NCBI GenBank assembly: GCA_033065855.1
Contig: JAVXUO010002388.1
Span: forward strand, 1-64,000
Source: Escallonia rubra
Lineage: Eukaryota; Streptophyta; Magnoliopsida; Escalloniales; Escalloniaceae
DNA: 64,000 nucleotides
Reading direction: 5' to 3'
Shown here one piece after another: positions 21,674 to 33,125 of this stretch (positions are counted from its first letter, which is position 1; each line of letters begins with the position of its first letter). The notes beneath the pieces were generated by a model, which worked only from the letters and a program-made list of their open reading frames with translations, did no database searches and was not told where the DNA came from. Both the position numbers and the translations under genes were made by a program.

Positions 21674-22120
21674 GGCACGTTGTACGTGGAAGAGATAGAA
21701 GAAAGGGAAGACGCTGGAACTCCACAAATTCTGAATAAGATTAGAGCGGCATTAGCATTTTGGGTGAAAGATTATATTTCCTACAAATTTATCGAAACAC
21801 AAGAGCACAACTACATTATAAAAGCACTAGAAAGGCTTATCCCAAATCCAAACATATTGGTTTTAGGAAATACAAGTACCGAGCGACAAGCTGTCTTATC
21901 TTTCCTTGATGGGAGGGAGACAGGAGCAGTTTGCCAATGGAGAGAGACAGGCGGTAACAAGAAACGCAAACCTCTTCACGGGCCTTTTGTAGCAAAGCTT
22001 CTCAACGACCTCTTTGGCATCCAAGCTCGAGGTGGCTGTGCTTGTGCAGGACCTTATGGACATAGTTTGCTCAATGTTGATGAGACTCGCTCTCTTGCCT
22101 ACAGATCTGCCATCAAAATG
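21674..22120 (+). pseudogene. PLP-transferase exon b
   Basis: Acceptor CAG at 21671-21673. Codes for LYVEEIEERE through the Cys-containing loop to SAIKM. No stop inside. The donor is GC (ATG|GCGAGT). The frame stays open past the donor to 22171, but that tail is intron. Confidence 0.85.
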
Positions 22121-22576
22121 GCGAGTCATACTCAAGTGCTATCCGTATTATTGAAGCTATATGAGGCGTAGTTTTTCTTTTCGTAGCATTTTATAGATAA
22201 TCATTTACTTGTGATCTCGCCCCGGAATCTTTTCAGGTAAAAAAACAGCATGAAAAACTTAAATTTTCATATCTTTTGGTAATACTAAACATCAAAACCC
22301 AGTTCTCGATGAATATTACTTGAATAAAACAGAAATTGGTAGGAGGCTTCATTTTAGAGGCTCTAATGTTTATGGGGCAAGAAGTCTTAGATGCCTCCAC
22401 GCTATGAACAAAAAGGAACTTCACAAAAAAAAAAAACTTTTGCAAACTCTAGGAAATTAATAGATGTAAAAAATAAAGGAATTCTCTTCAAAACTTCAAC
22501 ATCTTGAAATCTTAAGAACCAAGCATTCTGTTGTTGAAGTGTCATGATAGATGATATCAGTTCCTTGTCTTAACAG
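22121..22576. other. PLP-transferase second intron
   Basis: 456 bp, GC-AG type, AT-rich; no other feature seen. Confidence 0.7.
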
Positions 22577-22962
22577 GGTTATAATGGTGTGAAGCCTGGA
22601 TGGACAAGGGTCAGCTTCTCTTATTATATGTCCAATGAAGAGTTTGAGTTCATTCTAGCTGCACTAGAATTCATTGCTATTTATGGAGAGAGATTCCTTA
22701 CGTTATACCACATGAATTGGAAAACTGGTGCTGGACCTTTAAAAGAGAGGCATCCAAGGGACTAAATATGTTGGCAACAACCGGAGAATTGAATAGATCT
22801 GGAGAACAAAGTATGTCAGAAACCAAAGATGCTCAGATGATTAGCACCTATACATCATATTTGGAGACCGCAAAGCACATTGCTAGCCTCCTCCCAAAAA
22901 TACCTTCACAAGGCAAAGTACCTAAAGATATAGATCCCAACCTCGTGCAGATTAGAGTGTAG
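22577..22962 (+). pseudogene. PLP-transferase terminal exon c, frameshifted
   Basis: Acceptor ACAG at 22573-22576. Reads GYNGVKPGW to NWKTGAG in one frame, then a one-base loss near 22730 moves the conserved WTFKREA continuation into the next frame, which ends at the TAG at 22960-22962. Staying in the first frame gives a stop soon after. Confidence 0.75.
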
Positions 22963-23241
22963 TTCTATCTATAAATTAAGCTTTACGTCAGAACGTGCTT
23001 CATTTTGGTACTATAAATTTTATCAAAATCTGGTAGTTTGCAATTCAGATAAATAAATTTGGTAGTTTGCGTTCCTAGTATGTTTTCATATACTAAAGAG
23101 ATTAACAAAGTACAAGGATATCGACTCACCAGCAATGACAGTCATAAGGATGAAAACAAAACTGAAAGAAGATTATAACTATATTGCTTTAAATTCATTC
23201 TTTAAGAAAAACAACACTTCCATTCATTTCTATATTAGCTC
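22963..23241 (+). repeat. Gene-distal block, diverged copy 1
   Basis: Follows the PLP-transferase stop and may be its 3' UTR. A diverged copy occurs at about 26425-26640, after the hAT element: shared blocks are AAGCTTYAMGTCAGRACRTGCTTCATTTTGG, GGATATYGACTCACC and ATAACTATATT. The hAT lies between the two copies. Confidence 0.6.
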
Positions 23242-23496
23242 ATCAGCGTTAGGGGTGCAATTTGGGCTGGTTAATAATGGGCTTTAACCAACCAAAGCCA
23301 ATTTTGAACAAGTTTAAACCAACTTAACCCAAAAAATTTATAAATGGGTTGGTTCAAATTGGGTAAATATTTAAATGAGGTGAATTGGGCTTAACCCATT
23401 AAACCAAGCTAACCCATCCTAACCCAAAAAGAAAGAACATGAGTTGTGTAGTCCAAATTGTGAGCTGACCTATCCTAACCCGACAATCAGCTCTTT

Positions 23497-23607
23497 CAAT
23501 CTCCCCCTCCCCGGCGACCGTCGAGAGAGGCTTCAATCTCTCCTTCCCCGGCGACCGTCGCGAGAGGCTTCAATCTCTCCTTCCCCGGCTACCGTCGAGA
23601 GAGGCTG
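23497..23607. repeat. Three tandem 36-bp units in hAT 1
   Basis: Units built on TTCAATCTCTCCTTCCCCGG plus CGACCGTCGAGAGAGGC, with one or two changes each. They lie in the putative untranslated leader of the element. Confidence 0.8.
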
Positions 23608-23649
23608 TAGCTCCGAATCAAATTTCTAGGGTTCCATCATCCCTTCTCC

Positions 23650-25075
23650 CAAATCAAATTCCTCGCACCCATATTTTCTCACAGCATCTGAAGAAGAAGG
23701 TAACTGAACAAAACCCTAGTTTGAGTTTTAAGTGTTCTCCTTTTACAATTGACCATCAATTTTCCAGCTTTATGGTCTGATTTGTTTGAGTTTCAATTGC
23801 GAAATTGAATTACTGCGGCATTGATGGCTGTGTTCGTGAGGAACAGAACTCCTGTTTGCTTGTGTGTATGCCTGCTTTTGGTGGGGAGGGGGGGTGTATC
23901 TGCTGAAGGTAGGAGGATACATGCAATTCAAGCTATAAGGACAATTGCCATTCGAAGGCCTTGTTCTCGTTAAAATTCTGTTAAAAAATCCTCTACTTCC
24001 TGCAGAGAGCCCAGAATGTTTTGGCATCCATACTTTAATCCATAATGGTATTAGCAGTGTAACAAATTTCTCGCCCCAAAAAACTGTTTTCTTGGTTGAA
24101 TGTTTATAATACACTGTTTTTATCATTTTACATACACTGTTTTTATCATGAAACTGTTTGCACTTGGTATGTTCATCTTAATTCGCTTTGTTTCAACATT
24201 GCTTGTATATGGTTTTAATTTCTGAAAGGAAATGTTATGGTAAAATTCGGGTTGTTTCGAAACTTATACAGCAGATAAAAATAGCTGGGATGTAATTGGG
24301 ATTTTTCTTAGAAGTTAAGATGCCTTGTAGTTAATGTCTTGCCTAATTTTTTCTCCATTTCATTTTCTAGCATTTGGAGTGATCTGTGGCATTTTGATGT
24401 CACGCAAAATGCCTAGGAGGTGATGATATGCAACCTTTTTTCATTGGCATCTGAGATATTACTAAGAATGCAACTTTTGTTTGTTTTCTATTTAATCGCG
24501 TGATGTTATATCTCAAACAACTTCAGCTTTGTGCATAAACCTTGGAGTAATCACTTTATATGGACTCAGTTCCCCAACTTGATTGTTTGGAAGTCACTTT
24601 ACATTTTGATTAGTTGTAGCCTGTACACTGGGCTTCATTAGTTTCTCCTATATGGTTGTCTGCGTACATCTACCCCTGTAGACCAAGCCAGTTGCACTCG
24701 GCCACCTCCTTACCCTACCTCCATCCATTATTTTGGGAGGCGGCTAGTGTAAAAGGAGATGAAGGTTGTCTTTCTCTTTGTTTTTATTTGGGGTGTGATT
24801 GAAGGAGAAAAAGTGCGGGTGATTTGTTTGGAGGCACTTGCTGGCAGTAATTTTAACTAACAGTGATTTATATCTCAATTATGTTTTCAACTTTCAGTAT
24901 TGTGTACTCAGTATTAGGAATGCATGTAAAACAATATAAAGGTACAGAAACAATTTTAGTGGATTTATGACAAGCTATAGTGGCCTTGAATTATAATTAC
25001 AGTTGGACACTAGACTTTGAGGTTGTGTGGAAAATTTGGTGGAAGTTGGTATTTTGGCTATTCCTATATTGATCG
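23650..25075. other. hAT 1 non-coding interior
   Basis: Begins with a splice-like AAGAAGGTAACTG region, then about 1.3 kb with no recognisable coding sequence. Confidence 0.4.
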
Positions 25076-25077
25076 TG

Positions 25078-25420
25078 GCTTCAGAGTCAACATTCAGTAC
25101 CGGAGGATGAGTCCTCGATTCATTTCGTAGTTCATTAACTCAACGAGTTGTCGAGTGTTTACTGTGCACGCAGGATCGGTTGAGGAGTCCATCGACCAAA
25201 ATTTGTGTTAAAGAACAGTTGGAAGAACTTGAAAATGTGGAGTCTTGTAAGTCAACTATTGTACATGTTTGTTTTCTATACTTTATTTGGGCACATAAAT
25301 TTTTGTCTCTTTTTTGTGATTTATCATTTTTTTTTTTGTAGCACTTGCTGAAGCGATTGCAACACTCACTCTAGCAAGTCAGACAAGTAGTGCAAAAGAA
25401 TGTTGATGCTAGTTCAAGAG
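25078..25420 (+). pseudogene. hAT transposase C-terminal (hATC dimerisation) remnant
   Basis: The frame reads ESTFSTGG, a TGA at 25108-25110 where Arg is usual, then VLDSFRSSLTQRVVECLLC, the conserved end of the hATC domain, then an acidic tail. A GT donor follows at 25247 and an acceptor near 25341. This domain mediates dimerisation in hAT transposases. The rest of the gene is deleted. Confidence 0.75.
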
Positions 25421-26180
25421 TGTAAGTCAACTTTATTGGTTAATTAAGTATAGCATTTTATTCAACCATTGATATGGTATGCTATTCTTTTTGTGCAGGA
25501 GGCTGCAGCTATCAAGTTTGGTGGCAAGGCTTGGTGTCTTCACAAATTGACTTGGGATTTTATTTTTCCTTTAAGAATACTAGGACCTTTTGTTAATGGT
25601 TTAATTACTTCTCATGTGATTTAAAGACATAGATGAGTTGAAGTGGGAAGGGTTTTACTGTATTAAGTGTTATAACTTATTACTTGTTTTCTCTCTCTAC
25701 ACATGTTGATGTCCATTTACTTTATTAGTGTAAGGATGACAATAGTACTTTTTAATTAGACTGGAGTTTATTAGTGGTCTTTAATGTCTAAGCTATGTTT
25801 TTATTTATTGATTGATCTAGAATTTTTTTTTATAATATAATATTTTATCTTTTGGGGATAAATTAAACTTTTTATTTATCAAAGATTAAAGTAATATTTA
25901 TAAGTCGAATGTGAGTAATGTTAGTCTTTAGATAATAAGACGCGAGAAGAAAATTATTCATTCACGAATGAAACAAAAAATTAATTCGATGTTAGTTGGG
26001 TTGAGTTGAGTTGGGTTGAAACCCAAACCATAGCATTTTTACTCGGGTTGGGTCAGGTTGGGTTTTTTTTACAAAAAGCCCAAGTTGGGTTGGGTTGAGA
26101 TGGGCTTTTAAAAGGTTGGGTTTTCTTGAGTTGGGCTGAAAACCAACTCAACCCGTCCAAGTTGCACCCCTAATCAGCGT

Positions 26181-26863
26181 ATTTTGTAAGAAGATTAATA
26201 TATAAAAAATCAGCGAGGATGATTACAGCTGACCTGTAATTAAATAGAGTGTTACTCTTCTTGAATCGTTACTGGGTGTGAGTGCATCACATAATTTTTA
26301 GCATTTTATAAGTAGCCATAATTCGTTATTTGAAAAGAAGAAGAAAAAGCTGGTCCATATAAGTCTGTAACAAAATTTAGTGAAATGTAATCCTAATATG
26401 ATTTAATGCACTTTAAACTGTCACTGTAGTTTCATCTATTAAGCTTCAAGTCAGGACATGCTTCATTTTGGTGCTAAAAGTCCCGTGTCAAAATTTATAC
26501 AGCAAGGATATTGACTCACCAAAGGATGAAAATAAAGCCCGAAAGAAGGATATAACTATATTATTGCTTTGAATTCATGCTTTAAGAAGACTAACGTCGA
26601 CTTGATTTATTATATCTAGATCTAGCTCATCAGCAGAATTTGTAAAAAGATGAATGCATGGAAATTAATTAGCAATCCAGGATGATGTGTGCAATATTCC
26701 GGCGGAGGCAGAGGCTGCGTAGGTTGCTTTATGGCAAGTTGTTAAAGTGATGCATGTCGAAGTACACTATTCTAACTCACGTCATGTATGAAGAGTCATA
26801 CACTGATGTATTGATGCAAGGACTCGTAAGCACGTAATATATATCGTATCATATCATATCATA
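26181..26863. other. Intergenic sequence
   Basis: Holds the second copy of the gene-distal block (about 26425-26640) and an ATATC pentamer run near 26841-26868. No gene seen. Confidence 0.5.
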
Positions 26864-29800
26864 TCATATAAATATATAATAGACGAAGCATTGTGCGTCG
26901 TGGAGGCGACACATAAGCTTTTTTAGGAGTTATTTTCCCTTTTTACCCCTTTTAATCATGCGACACGTCATCTTTTTTCCATTTTGCGACACGTCATCAT
27001 CTTTGTTTTGGCATTTCATTCCTCTTTTACCTCTACTTATTGAAGTCTCACATGAATCATGACTCTTTATTAATAAAAAAATTCGGAGTCATTATTACCA
27101 TAAATTTAATAGACCTTATAAGAGTAAAAAACTAATTCTACACATCTTAAAACTCTACATAATTAATGTATCAACAAAGTAGGACTTAATTTTGATTATT
27201 CATACCTCAAAAACACTTTAAATAACAAAATAAACACTCAAACATAAAGAAAACATTAATTACACGTCACCATGTTTGTTTGGGTACTATTCCTCCTTTA
27301 CCACTACTTATTAAAGTCACACGTGTATAATGATTATTTAATATAACTTATTATTAAAAATTCGGAGATTTTGACTATTAATGCCTCAAAAACACTTTTT
27401 ATAACAAAATAAACACTCAAACATAAAGAAAAAATAAATTACACGTCATCATGTTTGCTTTGGTGTTCCATTTCTCTTCTACCTCTACTTATTATAGTCA
27501 CATATGCATCATGACTCTTTATTGTAGCTTATTATTGAAAAATTCGGAGGTATAATTACCATAATTTAGTTGACCTTATAAGAGTAGAAAATCATTTATA
27601 TACCTTCTAAAACTCTACACAGTCAATATATCAACATAAAAGAACTTGATTTTGACTATTAACACCTCAAAAATACTTTAAATAACAACATAAACACTAA
27701 AACATAAAGAAAACATAAGTTACCTGTGAAAAAAAAAATTATATGTCACAAATTTAAAACTTTCTTTCTTTATACAAAAGCAACATGTAAAAAGAATATG
27801 TGTTAATTGTTATAAATAATTTAAAAATACCAATTTGAGATTTTACTTCATTAGTTAATTCTAATTATATCACATTGAACTTTAAGATACATAAGCTTTT
27901 ATAAGTGTTCTTTTTTCTTTTTCACCCCTCTAACTTATGCGTAACATCATTTTATTTGTTTTAATGTCCTTTTTTCATAATTTTAACTCTTTACTAAAAT
28001 TTATTATTAAAATGTTTGTGAACATTACTGTCCCAATTGTTGTAAACCTTTTAAAACTAGAAAAATAATTTTAAATTTTTAAGTGTATAGCATTGAACTT
28101 TCAAATACATTAGCCTTTATAGTGTTTTTTCCTTTGTCTCCCTCTTACTTGCATGTCATCATATTTATTTTGGTCATTTTCTTTTTTTCCCCTACTTATT
28201 AACTATGTATTATAATTTATTGTTAAAAAATTGTGGCTATTATTGGCCCAATTTTCGTAAACCTTTCAAAATTAGCAAACTAACTCTAAAGTTTTTAAAA
28301 CATTGCCTAATGAATATACTTATATATTGGGCCCTAATTTTGATTGTTAATACATTAAGTGTACTTTAAAATAACAAAATAATATCTCACTAATATAAAG
28401 TATGAAGACTACGAATCAAAAATAAAGATTAATACTTAACATATTTTTATATAAGCAATATATGAAACGAATATGACTTCATTTTTAGATATCTTTGAAA
28501 TGCTAAAATAACAATTTATTTCAAAATTTAATTTTAATATAATAACTCAAAGTTTAAAGTAGAAATCATATACTCTTTTGAATGCCCAAAACAAAGAATC
28601 AAATATAATGCATTCCAAAATTGGTTACTTTAGAAAATCTTCAAAAATAAGATCAAAACGGTACCTCTAAAAATTATTGAATATGATCTTGAAGTGAAAC
28701 AATTAAACAAAAGAATTGTCACTATAATACTATGTTATTTCTTTTATAAGATCAATATTATCTTTTAGAGTGATGATTATCTAAGAAATTTTTGGCCGCT
28801 ACCTAAGTCATAGAAAGATGCCTACAGCCTCCAATACAGTGAAACTCAATGGTCATTGTATACTTTTAATGACACTTATTTAGTGACTTTAAAAACGTAC
28901 TTTTAAAAATTGTCAGTTATGGTATCAACAAAGATGGTACTAAGCATATTTATCGATCATTAACTGTTTTGTATAGAAGGTTGCAGGGATTTTCATGGTC
29001 AGTAGGTAAAAATAATTCATTTCTGAAATGAATTAAAATTACTCCATGTGCTTCCGTTTCAGTACCAACGTCTATTTTTAGCTGCCCATTTACGACTACA
29101 AAATAAATTACTAATTGTATAGTTCGTGCACCTTTTTTGGGATTTTTCTTTTCCAATACAAATGACTGCGACCGTTTTTTAATTCATTATGTTCAAAATT
29201 CATGTATATATACTTGGTAATCTATAAAAAATAATGTTCAATAATTGATAATCTAACTTCACAAACTTCTATAATCACCTTAATATATTATAAGCTTAAA
29301 ACTTAATGAGCAATATAAATCAAAGATGAAGGGTAAGAATTTTGTAACCTTACGCAATTATATCCCCATCTATAACAGTTTAGACAACTTTACGAATATT
29401 CACCGTTATATATAATTGTTTAGCCTAAAAAAAATGTGTAAAATGATATGGCATTTTTATGATCATTCAGACAATAATTAACTGTACAATGCATACATAT
29501 TTTCAAATTAATTGTCTTAGAGAATATTCAACATTACATGAGTGGTTGTGAAAAAGCGTAGAACATGACGATGAAATAAAGTAATTAAAACACAAATATT
29601 GTCACTATAACACTATAGTTTCTCTTTTCAGGATTATTTTTACATTTTAACTGGTTGGTTGTTTGAAATGATGTAAAATAGCTCCACTTACTTTCATTTT
29701 CGCTAAGGTTTTCATGGCATGTTTTTTTAGTAGGTTTATTCAGTGTAGACAATAATTTACTAAAAAAGTTATTTGTGCCTTTTTCATACTTTTATAAACT

Positions 29801-30430
29801 TTAAATTTCATTGTGGATGACTATAGTAGATGTCTAATTTAATATGGTAAGGAGTTCTATCTCATATACTTATAACATAAAACAATTGATCAATGGTGCG
29901 CTACATAACGTGAAAAACTAAAAAAAAATGTCTCACACTTATATGGATATGGTAAACAAAATAAATAACGTAAATATAATTTTGTGTATAAATTCTTGAA
30001 ATTCAATTTTTTCGTAAAAAAATAAAATTAGTACTTGAAATACCAAAGAAAAAAGTAACATTCTAATTTGAAGTGAAATAATTAATTACTCATTTTATGC
30101 TTCACTTTTTGAATACTTTATTTTGAACTTCGAAATCTTAATAATTTATTAGTACTATAACATGCTTTACTATTATGAATTTTTTTTAGGAATATGCTTT
30201 CATTGAATTTCTCTTGATTATGATATTGCTTATATCTGAAGTCCATGCGATATGTTTTGAATTCGATATATGATTCACTTCAAGCGTATACGATTAAATC
30301 GTAATTTTCAAAACCATCGACGTGATACTTAACTACTCAACCTTAACTCTATCAAAATATGTTAAAACTCAAACATACCCATAACTNTTAAATAGGACTC
30401 ACCCGGGCCTTGCCTGGGCTACTGAACTAG
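26864..30430 (+). mobile_element. Helitron 2 (non-autonomous)
   Basis: The 5' end TCATATAAATATATAATAGACGAAGC is like that of Helitron 1; the exact TC is uncertain because of an ATATC run. The 3' end has a CCCGGGC-CTT-GCCTGGG hairpin, then CTACTGAA and CTAG at 30427-30430. The interior (27060-27720) has about three diverged repeats of about 240 bp related to those of Helitron 1 (TAGGACTTAATTTTGATTATT, then ACCTCAAAAACACTTT). No Rep/helicase gene. One ambiguous base (N) at 30387. Confidence 0.65.
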
Positions 30431-31429
30431 TATATATAAAAAGCTGAAGCCTTCGCTTAAAATTGCGACACGTAGGATTTTTGGAACTCTATCTTTGCGA
30501 CAAGTAGGACTTTTTAAGAGCCTTCTCCTTCTGACACGTAAGCTTCAACTTTACATGTGGTAATCCCCTAACTCAGTTGGTCTCTTTATTTAGAGTCCAA
30601 CTCTTTTGAATATGATATATAAAATTCAAGAATCCTATTTGTTTTGGTATTCTTTTCTTTTTCTACTCTATTTAACTCTTTACTATAATCTATTATTAAA
30701 AAATTCGTAGGGATAATTGATGCAATATTTTAAAACTTTATAAAGCTAAGAAACTAATTTCACACCTTCTAAAACTCTACCTAATCAATATACTTATACA
30801 TTAGGCCTTAATTTTGATTATTAAAACCTCAAAAATACTTTAAAATAACAATATAAAATCTCAAAAATGTAAAATACGAAAATCATACCATACTTACTAA
30901 TTCTTTAGTATGATCATTGGCCCGACTTTTGTAGTCTACTTCTTTTAAAGCTCTACATAATCCAAAAAGGCTTTATTTTGGACTACTAACCTAAAAACAC
31001 TTAAAACAAATAAAATAAAATCTTGCAAATGTAAACAATGAGAATCGTGTATGAAATTAATGATTAATCTTTTCAAATTAAAAGGTAAGCTTTTCATAGC
31101 GTATATTTTCGTTTTTATCTCGATCTTTTAGTTATGCAAAACATCATCCTATTTGTTTTGGTGTTTTTTTTTCCTTTTTAAAGAAATCTTATTTCACCAT
31201 AAGCTTTATTGTAACTTTCGTCTTTTGCACCAATCTTCTTAAAATCTAACATGTTACGCACAATATGAACAAAATATTCAGAACCAATTACATTGGATCT
31301 CCAAGAAAAATTAAAATCGATTGAAGAATAATTTGTGACAAGCTGAGAATAAGTTTGTAGAATAAAAGAGACGAAAAGATACATTAGTTATAAAAATCCT
31401 TTACCCTTCATAAACAACTACAAAAAAGG

Positions 31430-31760
31430 AGAAGTCTGGGTGGCCCTAAGGTGGTAATGGTATAACCGAAATGTCGGTGCTAGATGTGAAAGTGTGAGGG
31501 TGGTAATATATGCAATTATGCGAGTGATCAGGCATGCTAATTACAATAGTGATAATTGTTGTGGTAGAATTGGAGTGTTGGTAGTGAGATTTGGATTATG
31601 TAGTGACAACATGTAGTTGTAGAGGTGTTGGCGTGTAGTATGCTAATGCTTGTGGTGGTGATAGTCATAATTAAATGGTGGTAGTGCAAGAGTGATGGTT
31701 GTTGTTATAGTTATTGTAGTAGTAGCACTAAGGTGTTTCAAGGTAATATTAATATACATT
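31430..31760. repeat. GTGG/GGTAG-rich low-complexity tract
   Basis: Irregular GTGGTAG, GTTGTGG and GGTGATAG runs. Similar in character to the longer tract at 54452-55290. No gene. Confidence 0.6.
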
Positions 31761-32940
31761 ACAGTACTGATTGATAAGTTATGATCTAAATCTGGATTGA
31801 ACAAGTGATGAACCTAAAAAAGCTGACGATAAAAGCATGAAAGTGCACTGACGAGCAAAAGTTATGACTATGGTGAAGGTAACTGCATTTGTAATGGCAA
31901 TGATAGCGCTAATTAAGGTATTTGGAGGTAATCTTAGTGTAGTATTCGTGGACGGATTACGCTGAGAATCTTATGTAGACAAGCGATGAACTTAAATAAA
32001 AACATAATGATTTTAGGTTAGTTTTACCAGTAACTTGAAGGTACATAAACTATATCCAGGACTAGAAGCAGTAATTTTTTTTCCCTAGAATGGCTTTTAT
32101 CTTTCGATTTTGATTTTGGTCCCACATTTTGATTCCTTAAAGTTTTGTTAATTAGGCAAGACGATGTTTTTGTGGTTAACCACTTTCTAGCCCCTGGCTA
32201 CAGTAATCTAATATTCAAATGGTATTTTCATTAAGTCATGTTAGTAAAACTTTAATAAGTTATGTATAGATAGAAACACTTTTAATGTTATTTTTCTTTT
32301 TCATTATGCACGGGACAAATAACACACATAAAAAGTTTCTCGTGAAGAAAGAACGTGAGTGAATTTGACATATATGCTTATAGGAAGATTGAGGTTCATA
32401 TACACCACCAGTAAATAAGTTATAACATTCTTTACTAGATTAAACTCACAAAAAAAGGGAAGTGATGGTACAAATAACTGGTTTTTTTTAATCATATTGG
32501 TTCCGGATATATCATTGATACATACTAGCGATTATATCTACAAAGCTCCAAATATTAAACCAAACAGTTTTAATTCAGTTAAATAGTAGTACGAGATTGT
32601 TGACATATGTCGTCGCGAAACGTTAATGAAAAGGCATCCTAAGTCTATAAGACGGTTTTCTTTTAATTGTAACGTTTACATCTTATTTGTGAGTAACAAC
32701 GGATCACATTAAATCATGGATTCTACCTTTGTTGCTAAGGTATGCTTTTATAATACTAATTTTTCAAAAGTTCTATTCAAAGGCAATCTTCTATATAGTA
32801 AATTTCTTGCGTGCAGTTCTAACAATAACAGTTATAAACAGTTAGGAAAATTAACAGTTATAAAATATCTATAGAAAGTTAGGGAAATTAACAATTGTAA
32901 AATATTTATAGAAATAAATATTAGACAATATTTAAGAAAT
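31760..32940. other. Helitron 3 interior without genes
   Basis: Contains a diverged direct repeat of about 100 bp (about 31719-31835 and 31903-32000, each ending in AAGYGATGAACYTAAA). Nothing else recognised. Confidence 0.4.
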
Positions 32941-32979
32941 TAGAGAACGCCCCGTGCATTGCACGGGTCCCTTAGCTAG

Positions 32980-33125
32980 TCATATATAAAAGATAAACCC
33001 AAACTTGTAAAGATCCTCAGTTGCACTAGCTTAAAGACGTAGTGTGCGCGCTGAGAGGCTAACCACATACGTTATTCGATACCCGACTTCAGCACCGGAG
33101 AACCTTGTCATAGAAAATTCCCCTC
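32980..33125. other. Unassigned sequence left of the Ty3 element
   Basis: Has no match to the corresponding first 190 bp of the right-hand LTR, so it marks where the left LTR is truncated. Otherwise unrecognised. Confidence 0.4.

Larger units (their letters stand above)
16509..22962 (+). pseudogene. PLP-dependent transferase (class V aminotransferase / cysteine-desulfurase-like), 3' part
   Basis: Three exons: about 16509-16715, 21674-22120 and 22577-22962. The first reads VEIDMRSG...DGYDAVFLSPHKF with a PLP-lysine-type context (SPHK) and GPGSPGILL; the second continues with the small domain and ends in a Cys-bearing loop RGGCACAGPYGHSLL; the third is the C-terminal domain with GVKPGWTRVSF. 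This matches the plant family related to molybdenum-cofactor sulfurase and cysteine desulfurases. Both introns start with GC (AAG|GCAAGT and ATG|GCGAGT) and end in AG. A missing base near 22730 shifts the frame, so the native C-terminus is now in the frame of 22717-22962. The 5' exons must lie left of the viral locus or are lost. The 4.96-kb first intron holds Helitron 1. Probably a pseudogene; a sequencing error at the shift is possible. Confidence 0.8.
23250..26172 (+). mobile_element. hAT element 1
   Basis: 2923 bp with terminal inverted repeats TAGGGGTGCAA / TTGCACCCCTA and a perfect 8-bp target duplication ATCAGCGT (23242-23249 and 26173-26180). Subterminal regions are rich in GGGTTGGGTT and its complement. 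A leader-like exon region, then spacer, then a remnant of the transposase C-terminus are inside. The catalytic part of the transposase is gone, so it is a deletion derivative. Confidence 0.93.
30431..32979 (+). mobile_element. Helitron 3 (non-autonomous), directly abutting Helitron 2
   Basis: The 3' end is clear: hairpin CCCGTGC-ATT-GCACGGG, TCCCTTAG and CTAG at 32976-32979, followed by T. The 5' part resembles the start of Helitron 2 (AAGCTGAAGCCTTCGC, GCGACACGTAGG) but no TC is present at the join, so Helitron 2 may have inserted into or beside its start. It shares the CTCAAAAATACTTT block at about 30830. No coding sequence. Confidence 0.6.

Noticed and set aside
22121-22171. C-terminal extension of PLP-transferase exon b to 22171
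   Set aside because: The conserved protein continues in exon c after SAIKM; the extension is read-through into a GC-AG intron.
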